NCBI GenBank assembly: GCA_944470555.2
Contig: OX104130.1
Span: forward strand, 48,827,491 to 48,891,490
DNA: 64,000 nucleotides
Reading direction: 5' to 3'
From: Heterobilharzia americana
Taxonomy: Eukaryota; Platyhelminthes; Trematoda; Strigeidida; Schistosomatidae
Position numbers and translations under genes: made by a program. Of this stretch, positions 37,866 to 50,490 are shown piece after piece. Below the pieces are notes generated by a model, which had not been told where the DNA came from, ran no database searches, and worked only from the letters and a program-made list of their open reading frames with translations. Within the stretch, counting starts at the first letter, position 1, and every line of letters starts with the position of its first letter.

Positions 37866-40299
37866 CTGCATCATGAAATGACAAAAGTTGGAATTTTTGA
37901 ACGATGCTGTTGCAAAGCAGCAGTCGCATTGTTTTGTATTCTGCAGGAAATCCGAATCACTGGCATTCAGCTTCTTCCAGAGTACTCATCAAAAACTTGG
38001 TAAGCTACAAAATGTGCCAATGTATCTTCCTAGCGCTCCTTCGCCTTTTAGTAATTCTCTAGCTGATGCTGATACGTGAACAAATCACTCCTCTTAAACT
38101 CAGTGACTTGTATTAAAGGCTGAAATAGGCAACAAAACACTATTTTACAATATAAAGATCAGTCTGTGACCTAATTTGGCTATTACTGTGTCAGAAAGTT
38201 TGATTATAATGTTATGGAATCTGAAAAGGAGTTACTGAAAAGAATATTTTTCGTTCATAATTGGATCTTCACTATTTTATGCAGTCGAATCACCTAACAT
38301 AAAGGAAATTCAACACGAGAAGTTTGAGAACAGATTAGTACTGAAGATTACCCCCGGCCTGCACCATCAGCTTTCTTTCTGGCTGGACTCATTCTTAATT
38401 CTTATTCAATACAAAAACCAAGAATGCGTAGGCTTCTAAGGTGAACACATTATATTCGGATCATTCAAATGCAACGGAATAATATGTTTCTTTACCATTC
38501 ATGAAAAACATTTGCTGAATAATCAAATGACATGGGCTAACTACACAGATGACATCTAAATATAATAAACACTGATCATTGGTGACGGGATTTACTCGCA
38601 TACCTTAAAACAGAAGTGACTGATATTCAGTCCTCCCATTTTGCTTTTTGAACAGGAATTCGAGCAAATTTATTTTGAAGCATTTTATAAGATTTTAATT
38701 AATGCAATTTATTTTTCCTCTGCTTAATAAAAGAATATATTTATCAATTCTATAGCATCTTGCTAGTGTTGAAATAACAGTAAAGAAATACTTTTTGTGA
38801 CTAATGTGAATAAACTTAATTCTTTGTATACACGAATGATTAATTTTCAGATTTGTTTCATTTCAATTAATTTTAATCAAAAAGGGATAATTTGAATAAT
38901 TCTACTATCAATGTGTAGCTTTCTTCCGACAAAGTGCTTATATTTGAGGAGCAGTGCTTGAAGTTGGCAAGAAACTAAAACTGTAGTAAGGTTTCCAATC
39001 ACCAACTTTCTGTATACCATCCTATAATCTTTCTGTACGGAAAGGTAGCAAGTTTTGTTAATCGTTGATTTGGCAGTCTCGAGGTAACTGGTCCGAACCC
39101 TGTAAAAATCGAGATGTACAATAAAACTCAGTCATCAATTTTAGAAAAAAAGATGATTCCACCATTTGAGACTATATCAGACAGTTTATTTAACAAAATA
39201 CCAATGTTAATTTCTAACAGTTTTAGGAAGTAATAATCCTTCCTTCTGTTTGCCTACTTTCTTTAAAATATTCTTATTCAGTCAGTTATAAACAGTGACA
39301 CTTTTTATTTCTAAGTGACAGTTCATAAAAAATCTTGATAAGAACAAAGACATATAATACACGTTCTGAACCACCACCTACTGCAATCCATGCTAGTATC
39401 CGAAGAACGAATGTGTCAATAAGTCAAGGGTTGTTAGAGCAGAATATGACATTAGTTCATAAAATAATTTACTTCTAGTCTGAAATATGCTAGAAAGTAT
39501 AGGCTGCCAGACTACGGTTGTGAATCAGTCATCGAAAAAACTTTGTGATACGCTTCAAAATAGGTCGCGGCTTTGTAGACTTATTCACTCTTGATCACCT
39601 TCGGGATTCTGCATATTAAATGGACAGTCATCTACGTCTTTTTTCTCATGTCGTTTTTCTTTTTTAAATATATCCTCCTAACTGACGCATTTCTTTTTCT
39701 GTTACTTTTCGGTTCAAGTTGTGAAACTTGCCAACTTGAACCGCTGTAATCATACGCATGATATCACATCCCTGTATTTGTCTACCTGCTGTTCATCATT
39801 TGTTTATTCTGGAATTTCATTTCCTAGTTTGTTTCAGATACTTGGTCACGATCACACTGTTTACCATCTGGAATACACAGTCATCCACTCAGTAAATATA
39901 AACATGGGACGTGGTAACTCCTCTAAATAAAAGGATCCTATAGGGCATGCTTTGTGAATAAATCCTTGAAATAGACAAACAACAACGCCACACAAGTTAT
40001 GTAACAAGTGAAAGAGTAAGGAACACATCTGATCCCCTGAATTTTATTCTGTTATACTACCCGAATTTCCTAGTCCCTGATTCGGAACGTTGTAGTGACC
40101 TCATTCAGGTACCGCGATACCTCACACGCCGAATGAACCAGTTGGTGATGACTTCACTGGTTGGTGACAGAGCCAGAATATTCAACGTCAAATTTGACAA
40201 GAAATGGATCAGATGAGGTTACGCCACTTGAAAACAGCAAAAACTCGATGTCATTGGTTGTATATATCTTTGTCATTGTGACTGATTGCAACCCACTTA
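37866..40299. other. No gene recognised
   Basis: AT-rich DNA. A possible weak tRNA-like string near 39070-39110 was noted. No frame stands out. Confidence 0.45.
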
Positions 40300-42600
40300 A
40301 ATAAGTATCTAAAAGCAACAATCCAAGACTCTGGTAGCCAGTTTACACCTCCCTCCTTGGCTCAAACCAAAAGTAGGAGGTTTCACGAACTGCCGCAACG
40401 CCTTGGCCCGATTATCCCTAGCCTTCTCCCAACCCAATCCTAATTTGGCGGAAATTGAACGAAGAGATAAGTGGGGACCCATTGCCTGCAACACATGTCT
40501 GATCTATATCGTCAGTGAGGATTTATAATTTAACTAACCGCACTGCTTTCCTTGTTTAGTACCCTTCACCTAACCACTATGTTTCTCAGCTGGTGAACCC
40601 ACCATACATCAGCAATAATGAGAAGATAACTGTCATCAAACCTAGCCGACGCTTCACATCTCCCACTTTCAACGATCATGTCTCATAGTCACATAGTAAG
40701 ACAGAGCAAACTGCAACACACCAAACTTGTCTTTTTTTATGGATAATCGAATATATCGTCTGAGTTAGAGATGACGTCAACTGGCACGTACCAAGCGAAC
40801 CTTTTATGTTTGGACTCACACTTCACCAGCAACCAACCCATTTAGGTTCATGTTATAGTGGTCAACTTCACTCCGTATTATTAAACGGCGAAAAGCTGTA
40901 GACCAATCCTGAAGTATCAACACACATTTAACAAACGAGAAATGAGTGTCAAACATACTCAGATTTCTGCTCAAGGCACGACACTGTCTTCTGAGTACTC
41001 CAAGTTAAAATGGTTCCCTACAGAGAGAAGATCAAGCTTTGTGAATTCTAGGTTACCTAGGGTGAAATTTAATAATATACTTATCATGAAGTTGAACAGG
41101 AATAATGATAGTGGGGATACCTGGCGAAAACCACTAGTTGTTATCATTTCAGATGTTCTGTCAGTTGCTTACTTCCGGCTACCGTGTCCAAAAACATTCA
41201 TGCCTAGTTTTCCGGAGTCTGTTGTTCCTGTGTTTTGGTTGGGTGCCGGGTAACTCTTCCCCCTGGGATATTGGACACGATGGTAGTCAATCTAACCCCC
41301 ACGTGACAGTCAAATGAAAACTCCTCTTCTGTCTTACAAATTAGAATGCCTATAGATCTAGTACAGTCTAACAGGAATACCTCTAATTCCTATGCACTAA
41401 CTGTTTCCTCGCTATACTACTCCGTAAATTCCTACTTGCATGCCTATCGACTTCTGGTGGGAAACCATTAGTTCCTACTGTTTCGCACCATTTCACTTTC
41501 AAAACAGCATTCTGAACTCCAGTGTGATTTGGAGGACCGATATCTAGGTTTTATTCAGTTTTCGGTTGAATGTCTGATAACTGAAGCATAGCTGTAAGCC
41601 AGCTTCACTGCTCTTCGGCTTTGAGCCAACTGACGCAAAGGTTATCAGAGGTTCATCCATTTCCGTGATGATTTTGCTTACCATCATCTTCTCCTCGCCA
41701 GTTTTTCCAATAAGCCTCAGATACTTCTGAATAACATCAATATGGATATCTTCTTCGTCTTTTGCCTTTTCTATCTATCGTTGCATGTAATCACTTCAAA
41801 GACAATCAATTGATCTGGATGCTACTTTCTCATCTCATACCGTTCAGAGCCAGAAACAATGACACCTATCTCAGCAATTCATTCAGAAGCAGAACCATGA
41901 CTCATTGGTTACTCGACTGCTTCCCAGTTGGTCACTGTTTTAAATAATGTTCTAGCTACTAAATCACCACACCCAGTTACTTTCATCAAGTCGTATACAA
42001 TAATTGTGGCCCCACTACACAGACATGCACAAAGTTACCGAATGGATTTTGAGTTCTTTTCTGAATTAGTTCGAACTAAGTGACGGAAATCTACCGGCTT
42101 TTGCTAACCATGGATGCCGAATACTAACTGTCGTTATTGCTGTTTCTACTGCAGACTGAATATTACTTAAGATTTCATTCAAAGAGGGACTGCAACTCTG
42201 CTTAAATAAATACCAAACTACTTCCTTTCCAAATGCACATTTGACATTCTCCATCCATCCTAGTACGCAGAGGTTTCTCTTCTGTCTGTTTCACGGACCT
42301 ATTAGAAGGAAAGCATATACGTAGAATTACTAATGCGAGGTATGAATCCAAACAGGTGATTTAAAAAGAGCAAACATCTACACTACTCTTGTCCAACGAT
42401 GAATTATAGCATTATAATCTACCTATATCCATCGCTGGCTTAATGTGGGATGACACTGAGTAAAGTAGTCTCTCCTTACGTCTGAAAGGTGTACTTACCA
42501 GAAATAAGTGACAGTTAGAACAAAATTGCAAGAGACGATCACCATTGTCAGTTCATTGGCATGGAATGCCATGGAGACCTTCAAGGTGCCTAGTCAATTG
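40300..42600 (-). mobile_element. Degraded SR3/Perere-3-like RTE relic
   Basis: A minus-strand relic of the element family found intact-length at 50850-54770. Its left end encodes LGLGWEKARDN...GLSQGGRCKL (40309-40494), matching the C-terminal [10 protein letters not shown]...[10 protein letters not shown] of the full-length copy. Its right end (42490-42600) matches the endonuclease part of the relic at 61.2 kb. In between, only scattered similarity remains and every long frame is broken. The 5' UTR and N-terminus are missing. Confidence 0.6.
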
Positions 42601-42627
42601 GTTCAACTTCCCTACTTTAGCGCTGGA

Positions 42628-42638
42628 GTCGTTTTCTA
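42628..42638. repeat. Target-site duplication at the 3' end of copy E
   Basis: GTCGTTTTCTA follows the AT-rich tail. It matches 46239-46250 with one missing base and one substitution. Confidence 0.5.
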
Positions 42639-42689
42639 GTATAATTATTAATATTATTTGTTCATTGGGCTCCTAGTGGTAATTACGGC

Positions 42690-45600
42690 TTCAACAGCAC
42701 GTCACCGTTTCACTCTCTCCTCTTCAGTCTTTTCAACCTCATACACCAGTGCCAGCTCAAAACCTTTCATTTCTTCCTCACACCATCTCCTCATTGTCAC
42801 CCTCACCTCGATCGCCCAAATCGTCGTTTCCCATCTGGGTTCCACTCGACGACCTGGTCTGGCACGCAATATTTCCAAACCTTCTTCTCAGTGTACGCCC
42901 AATCCAATCCATCTCCACTTTCTTCTGCATATTTGTTAGGCGATGAAACCCTGGTTGATTCGTTGTCAAACAGCCAGCAGGCCAGCCAGCTAGCCAGAGT
43001 TCCTTCTTGCTTATTCTCATTCTTCTCGCCATCTGATCTCATCTTCAGTATCGACTCAGTGAGCGTGGGTGGCAGCTGTTGATGGCGCATGTCTGTAGTT
43101 TGTTGGGAATGCTTTCCGTAAGGCGACAAGACTGTCAACCATCACACTGAACCACCGACTTGACTGAACTAACGTTGAAAATCCGGATGTTGTTCATGCT
43201 TTATACTGATTGCAGTGTTGTGGAGTGCACTGCAGTAGATCTGCACACTGATTTCAGCTTGGTGAAATCTTGTATTGCTGTCTTTCCCAACCTGGTGTTG
43301 ACATCCTCATCTGTGCGTGCACCGACACCAGTAGTAGAGACGATGCTATCTAGGTGAGTAGGTGAATGAGACTACTTCATTTAGACTTCTCCCGTTGATG
43401 GTGATAGGTGCCTGTGGTCGTTGCTTTTGTTGTTGATTGGGTATCTTCATCACCTCTGTTCTCTCTACCTTCACCTGAAGGAAGTCCCGAATTCACTGAC
43501 CTGCCTCGCCTCTCCCGTCAACTTCTTGGTTTTCGCCTGTACTTCCTCGAGTTTGTGCCACATTAGACACATATCATCATCGACGAAATCCAAATTGTCA
43601 ACGGTTTTTTCATCTGTGCAGCCAGCATATGACCCTCTTCTCACAGCTCCTCACAGTTGTCTGTTGCATGATTTAGTCCATTACGGTCAGGAAGATCATG
43701 GGTGATACTAGGCGGCAACCTCATCTTACTCCTGTCTCCACTTCGAAGGCGTCACTGAGCTTTCCATTGTTAATCATTCAGCATGTAGCATCGTACAGCA
43801 TTTAGCTGATGTTGGATGGGGCTGATAAATTTTTGTGGCACTGAGACCATAGTGTTGGAGCATCTGCCTTCCAAATTACTTCTCGGTCGGCATAAACTTG
43901 GGCTTTTTTGAAACCAATGGAGTTGAGCTAGAGATCCAGTTGACTACCATTCTATTCTCTGTTCTATGATGATGCGCAGCGTCGTGTTGAAATTTGAACC
44001 ACATATGACTTGTTTATCCAGAATTCAGCCAGCCAGCTACCTAGCAAACCTGATCCGGTCATTACTTTGAATGCAGAGCATATTTTGTTCTCTCCAGGAT
44101 GATGGGGCATAATAGCTTACTTCGGGTGAACAGAAGCATGACTCCGCTCCAGTTCTCGCAATACTTAGGTCTCCCTTCATTGGGAGTTTGACGAGGTAGT
44201 TCTTCTTCAAATCTGCAGGTACCTTTCCTTCCTTCCAAACCTTTTGCAATTGTGGTGTGGTGTGAGCATGTTTACTGTTGTCTGTGCGTCTGTTTTCAGT
44301 AGTTGTGGAGGAACTCCATCTGGTCCTGCTGCTTTCCCGGAATTCAGCAGCTTTATTGCGTTCACGACTTCTGCTTTTGTCGGAGGGCTTGTGTTCATTG
44401 ATAGTTCTGTGGCTGGGCTGTGAGGGGTGTTTCTGGACGAGTTGCAGTTGCAGTTGGTGGTGGTGGTCGACTCAAGAGTTTTTTGAAGTTGTCAGCCCAT
44501 CGTTTCCTTTGCTTCTCCTCTTTGGTAACTAGGTTTCCTTCACTGTCTTTCATTGGTTTCATCTGCGTTGATCTCTTTGCAGATAGTAACCTGGTTATTT
44601 GATATAGTGTTGCCAGGTCTCTCCTACCAGTCTGCAGGCTGTTCTGCTTCACTTGCAAGTGTGTCGTAGAAGTGTCTTTTGTCTTTGCGCGCACTCTTCT
44701 TCACCTCTTTGTCCAGTGTAGTGTTTCACATGTTGTATTCAGTTCCTCGTTTCGTCGTTCATCCCTACACTACACTGCACTGGTTCGTCTTCTGCTTCAC
44801 CATCTTCGTCTCCATGCTCTATCAGCTTCCATGTGTCTGTCGAGATCCATACCTTGTCTTGCCTCCTCCTCCTTCTTCTTCCTTCCTAACACAGTTATGC
44901 AGGTTTCCTTCCACATCTTTTTCACAGAGTTCCAGTGTTCTTCCACACAGGTTTCTTCAGGGATGTTGCCTAGTGTCTCCCATTTTTCCCTGATGACTGA
45001 TTGATGTGAAGATGTCCTTTGTAGTTTCGTCCTTCAGTTCGGTTTCTGTTCTGGGTGTTGAACTTCAACTGCGGTCTGTCATCACCAGCTTCTTTCAAGG
45101 CTTTCAACTTGATTTTGAAGGTAGGTTCCTTGCACTAGATAGTGAGTGGTGTGAACCTACCTCTGTTCCTCTTCGTGATCTCATCTTGTCTCCACTAGGC
45201 TGACTGCCTCTCCACTCTCTTCACATTGACATGAAGTCCATCTGACTTTCATTGTGTCCATCCGATGAAATCGAATCCATGTCACTGCCTTGTGAATATC
45301 CTTGTGTTTGCACACACTGCCTCACCTCCAATCACCCAATCGTCGTATGTGCACAAATCTGCAAACATTTACCCACTCCCATTCATCATTTCGTCGAGTG
45401 CCTCACAAGCCATAATCACTTCTCTTCCTGTGTTATCCACTCACAGTTTCGCATTCATGTCACCCCAAGCATTACAATGGATTTTGATGTCATCGATTGG
45501 GGTGGTGTTTTGTCCATCACTGATTGCAGTTGTCTGTTGAATTCTTCCTTCTTCTCTTCATCCGCATTATCTGTGTGTGCGTAGCATTGTATTATTGTGA

Positions 45601-45951
45601 CTTTCCTTCGTTTTGAGATGAATCCACCTTGCTGTCATGATGCTGATCGTGGAGGAGGAGATTGGCTGTCATTGCATGAGAGAGAGCCTTCGAGGCTGTT
45701 AGGACCGGACATCATGATAGCCACTCCGAAACTCAGTGTGCTTGTGTTTGTCGTTTGGGTGACGATATCGGAGTAGATTATTGACTGTCCAGTTGACGGT
45801 TTGGAGAGTCCACTTCCATTCCATCTGCAGATTCCTAGCACTTCTACACCATATCTTCCCGTCTCTTCTGCAATCTGTGCAGCCTTGCCAGCCATCCAGC
45901 TTCAAACATGGTGCGGACATTCCATGTCCCCATTCTTACTTTCGTTTTCAT
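42690..45951 (-). pseudogene. RTE endonuclease/reverse transcriptase pseudogene, copy E
   Basis: Remains of the RTE ORF, about 3.26 kb. The endonuclease lacks its catalytic Glu (GICRWNG at 45824-45829) and its SDHH Asp (GSHH at 45144-45157). The linker contains a Pro-rich run (RPPPPTATATRPETP near 44450). The RT entry GKAAGPDGVPPQLLK (about 44306-44350) and LVKLPMKGDLS (about 44170-44200) are well kept. The active site reads FVDD (43587-43576) where copy B has FADD. C-terminal motifs are WIGRTLRR and GKRRFGRSR. (CCAG)n-type tracts lie at 45889-45901, 44025-44045 and 42970-42990. Several frameshifts are shared with B, C and D. Confidence 0.85.
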
Positions 45952-45958
45952 CGAGAGG

Positions 45959-46006
<48 letters not shown>
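45952..46006 (-). repeat. Expanded (CT)n tract in the 5' UTR of copy E
   Basis: On the plus strand a nearly pure (GA)n of about 50 bases, the longest among the copies. It lies directly upstream of the start codon of the element. Confidence 0.9.
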
Positions 46007-46007
<1 letters not shown>

Positions 46008-46238
46008 CATCGGCCAACTGGCTTCATGAAGGCTTTCATCACCCGGCTTCATTTCGTCTCTCCAATTCGAGTGAGGAATAAGTTTATTTTTATTTTTCAT
46101 ATTTTCTTTGTGCTTTGAAGTTTGTTTATTAATTGTATTGGTTTTCCGGTTTTGGGTTGCTAGCTGTATGCCCAACCTTTCCTCTTTATCCGGGCTTAGG
46201 CCCCGCCAGAAAACTTGTGAACTAGTAAACGAGGCGAG

Positions 46239-46250
46239 GTTCGTTTTGTA
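46239..46250. repeat. Target-site duplication at the 5' end of copy E
   Basis: GTTCGTTTTGTA, partner of 42628-42638. Confidence 0.5.
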
Positions 46251-47399
46251 GCATGTTTATATCTAAATATTCGGCTTTACGCGGTAAAATTGGCAGCTTT
46301 TGATACAATGTCATAACTTCACTGTTTTCTTTAGTAGTATATATGTTAAATATACCAACGAAAGGAAGGTTATTTATAATTAAAATATAAAAGTTTTTCG
46401 ATAAATAAATTGGCACGTAGCCCTGAATCACTTACTGCAGGTCCAACCGTAGGGAGAGAACATTTATTAAATTCATCCTACCTATAATCAACAGGATGAT
46501 TCAACTGATCCTTAATACATGTAAACCCTAATGTCTGACTGGATACTATTGATGTAACGGTTTTGCAACCATGAGAATTCTTTCAACATCATAAACCATA
46601 CAGGTGATTTTCGGTAGTAACAGACTAACATGCCTTTTGAACTATCGGTTAATGAAGTTTCTTTCAATTACTGGGTGTTGATTAACTTAAACATAATCCT
46701 CATACATATTAAGTATAATTCAGTTGACAATATGCAACAGAAAATTACGTTTCAATTTATCTTCATAGTCTTTATCCCAGGTTTATAATGAATGATTTAT
46801 GAAATAGGTAATCTTCAATATAGTTAGTTGATCACTTAAACGGGTTACGAACTTCATTGTAGTACATTTCAATGCTCTATATCATCATAAATATGTTTTT
46901 AAATAGTTTCTGAGTCTGCTAAGTAATCAACAAAAGCAACGATTAGTTAGCATCAAATCACAAGGAAGAAGAGACCAGAGTTTACAGCCTCTATTGTTTC
47001 ATGTTTCGTCATGCAATCGGAAAGACCAGTAGCAAGTAGTCAGAGAGATAAATAACTGTAGATGCTTACACGCATTTGGATTATTCCCATATGCCCCAGT
47101 TCGTAGCCGCATACAGAAAAAATGGACAGAAGAAGAATAACATTGAAATAGAAAACAGTTAACGAGAGGAGAGAAGAGAGATAGACGAAGTTGTGGGACA
47201 AAGAATGGGTTCGTCTGAGCCATTGTGACAGACTTTAAGCCTGGTAGTCAGTATCTCTTTGCACAGTTCAATCGAACAGTCAGCCACTTCATATTTTGGC
47301 GTCACGTCTTGGTCTTATAAGCATTCTTTTAACTTAATACTACTTCGGCGAAAACCGCACCTCATAGTCAGTCCTGGCTTAGCATACCACCACAAGGTA
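46251..47399. other. No gene recognised
   Basis: AT-rich DNA with short frames only. Confidence 0.45.
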
Positions 47400-47940
47400 A
47401 AGTCATCGTTATTTTTCAAGTTTCACAACCTCGTTTACACCAACTTGCGTCCCCTACCTGGTAGTCTAAGCTTTACTGTAACATCGCTCAGCCTGAGTTT
47501 TTACCACATGCAAGTGATGTGATGAAAATATCTATGGTCAAATACTTATAACCATGTCCTTCACTTGCAATATCTGCTTCTTACAAACATACAATAGGAG
47601 ATACCGGACCAGTGCATAGCACAATCAATTTTGATCGATAGTAGGATAACTTCTCCACACCCCAGATGACTTAAGCTGGCACTCGCCTTATGAGCCTTTT
47701 GTATTCGGGCTGAGATTTCTTGCATTACCATACTACGAATGCTGATTTAGTTCCCCATGAAAGTGAAGCACTCAGCGCATTGCACAAATTTACTACCCAT
47801 AACCAAGCAACGCTTCGCGGTACATCAATTCTCGACGGATCCAGATAACTGTGTTTAATCAGCATCTCCACCTGATAGGACTTCGTCATCTGCCTACTTT
47901 GAGTCAAGTTGGTGGAATCTGGGTAAATATTCGTTTTTGA
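47400..47940 (-). mobile_element. Possible old SR3-like RTE fragment
   Basis: Scattered stretches, such as CACAACCTCGTTTACACCAAC near 47425 and the GGATAACTTC...TGGCACTCGCCTTATGAGCC block near 47645-47695, resemble 59490-59520, 59712-59760 and 40742-40800 in the two better preserved relics. No frame survives. The match is by eye. Confidence 0.35.
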
Positions 47941-48019
47941 AATGACAGAGACTTGTAGTTCAGATGGAGATCATGACTGGGCTGTGTTCTTTTAGCTGAA
48001 TGGTCTAAATGTGAAGCTT

Positions 48020-50490
48020 AATAATAATAACAATAATAATAAAACTAATTCACTTTATTCCAAACAGTTTGTGGAACAATTTGGAATTCTCAGCACGATA
48101 TATTGCAACAACAAAATATAAGTATATATATACTCCTTTACATTTGTTTTCTTACAAAAATTTAAATGATGTAAAGAATGTTAAAAACAAGAAAATTTTA
48201 CATTGTTACTTGAATTATTGAAATGAAATTTTTAACTGTTACAAAGTTGATGTGTGATTTCTGTTCCAACACTTTTTTCCTCACAAAATATGCGTGCAAA
48301 GTAAGGTACAGTCGAATTCTTGTACATAGCTGTACGAGTATACAGTCCTATGTAAATTCTTCTTGTCCTCTTTGAGGAGATACATGAAGTGGATTTTCAC
48401 TGTCAGTTAAAATTTATGTAACTAGTTGCTTGCTGGAATTTAAATGTCTGTATGCTACAGTGTTAATCAGTTGAGCCAGAGGCACACCACTCATCCTGCT
48501 GACGGCTTTCAAATCCCTGCGCAATATAACATACTCCTTTTTAAGAAGACAAGGAAAGATTAATGGGGAATAATATAGAAGAATAGGTAAAATGCAGGGA
48601 TTAATAAATTGTAAATGAAGAGGTTGAGTTATACCAGGCAGCCGAAGTTTCTTGATGTAATAAGTTAAACGAAAGATTTTTTACAAGTCAGAAAATATGA
48701 GACGACCAACAAAGTTCAGAACTCAACCCAAGATAGTTAACATTCGACTTACTTTCTGCAGAAATACCATTGATGCAGCAGGTGTCATGAAATTAAGGCA
48801 ACTCACATAAGTCTTGTTGACGCCTGAGGCTAAAATTAACAGTCTGACATTTAGAAGGGTTTAGTTTGAGAGAAACCATTTGCCAACTTCAGACAAGAAT
48901 TTATTGAATTTAGAGCAATCTAAGTGACAATTAACTGGAATAGACACGGTTAGATCATCAGCATACTTGATAAAATTAGTTTCAACAGAATAAGGCAAAT
49001 CGTGCAAAAAAAGGAGAACAGAAAAGGAGAAAGTACAGCACCTTGAGGCACACCAACTTCAGTAAGCAATGAAATGGAGCACATCCCTTTATGAATAGTG
49101 TACTGTTTCCTTTCAGAAAAGTAAGAATGCAGCCATTTTGTAACCCATGGATCCGTGTGAGCTATGGCAAGCTTGTTTAACAAGAGTGGTCTAGGAACAG
49201 AGTCAGTGGCTGATGAGTAATCCAAAAAGGCACAGCGGATATACTTAACATCTTTGTCGAGACTAAAAACAATATTATGATGCAAGACAGTGGCTGGATC
49301 TAAAGTACTCCCCGGTGTTTGTAAGCAAACTGTTTTGGATCTCTGAAGGCTATCAATGAAGGCTCAGTCACAAGCAGAAGTAACTTCTTCATTGTCTTCA
49401 GAAGAGGGGAAGTTATAGCGATGTGTCGAAAAGTAACATCAGATCCAGAAGATGAATTAAACACAGGTACAATTTTTGTCTGCTCCCAAGCAGTGGGTAT
49501 TATGTTTTTAGAGGACGATATATTGAAGATATCTGTAAGTGGATGACACAAAATATCTACACATTTTCTAAATATGATACTAGAAACACCGTCAGGGCCT
49601 AAGCTTTGGGAGGGATTCAAGGATTTTAGACATTTAGTTCTATCATTTGAATTAAGACCTGGTAAGCAGCTATCAATTGGACTTTAGACATTAGGAAGGG
49701 CGAAATTAGCTTGCTGACGTATAAGTGACTTGTTTAACACGCAGACATCCGAATGAGTTTCTTTTATCATCTGTTTTTACCAATAAGCTCTTTAAATAAT
49801 ATCCATATATTGGAAGAGTTCTTACGCGATAAAAACTTCTCGCCATATATAGTATTCAGACGTTGTATTTCAGACTTAATTAGACAGTTAAGCCTTTTAA
49901 GGCCGGAGTGATCTCTCGCCTTATACAACCTTTCCTTTTCCCTCCGAAGCCTCTTGAGATGAGGAGAGGAAAGTCTGTCAAATCTCATGTAGATTGTTTC
50001 AGCAGGGCAGCAGATATCAAGACAGAATCTGAGATAGCTTGTGATGTTGGTGACAGTGTTGTCCAAAACTTCATCAGCAAATATATCTCAGTCTATTTCT
50101 GTAAGCACGTTTTTCAAACGCAATATATTCTCTTGTAAACAGCATATGTATTGAACTTTCTTGGAAAGGTATCCGAAAGCTTTCTTATGTAATTTGCCGT
50201 ACACTTTAAGCAAAACAAGAACAATATGGTGGTCAGAATTTAGCAGCGGAACCCTTTTACGGGCTTCATATATGCCAGGTTCATTTGTAAATACTAAGTC
50301 TAGGGTGTTGTCAAGACAAATGGAAAAGTTAACCATATTTTTGTGACCTGCAGTCACATTAATTAAAATCTCCACTGACTATAGACAAAGAGTTACTCAG
50401 AACCGGAACAGCTAATTCAGTGAATATGCCAGCAGAAGTTGACAAATCTGAGAAACTGCTTACCAAAGGTTTTCTCATGACTATATTTTC
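48020..50490 (-). mobile_element. CR1-type non-LTR retrotransposon, 5'-truncated
   Basis: A minus-strand element from about 50490 to an (ATT)n-type tail at 48045-48020. It encodes the end of an AP endonuclease with the NSDHHIV motif (about 50230-50250), then RT blocks: a FLDYSSATDSV motif (49220-49190), GVPQGAVLSPFLF (about 49055-49020) and IKYADDL with an intact active site (48965-48954). The frame is broken in several places, including a shift right after the PFLF block. CR1 elements typically end in short tandem repeats, as here. Similarity is to SR1/Perere-type schistosome elements, by recall. The 5' UTR and endonuclease start are missing. Confidence 0.8.

Larger units (their letters stand above)
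42639..46238 (-). mobile_element. Full-length SR2-like RTE element, copy E
   Basis: The reference copy of the family here: 3600 bp from CTCGCC (46238) to an AT-rich tail (42639), with an imperfect 11-12-bp target-site duplication. The order is 5' UTR, long (CT)n, ATG at 45951-45949, endonuclease, linker, reverse transcriptase, C-terminal domain. It is collinear with copy B and nearly identical to it over more than 1 kb, though the flanks differ, so the pair is not a simple segmental duplication. It is coding-dead. Copies A, C and D are deletion derivatives of the same plan. Confidence 0.88.
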
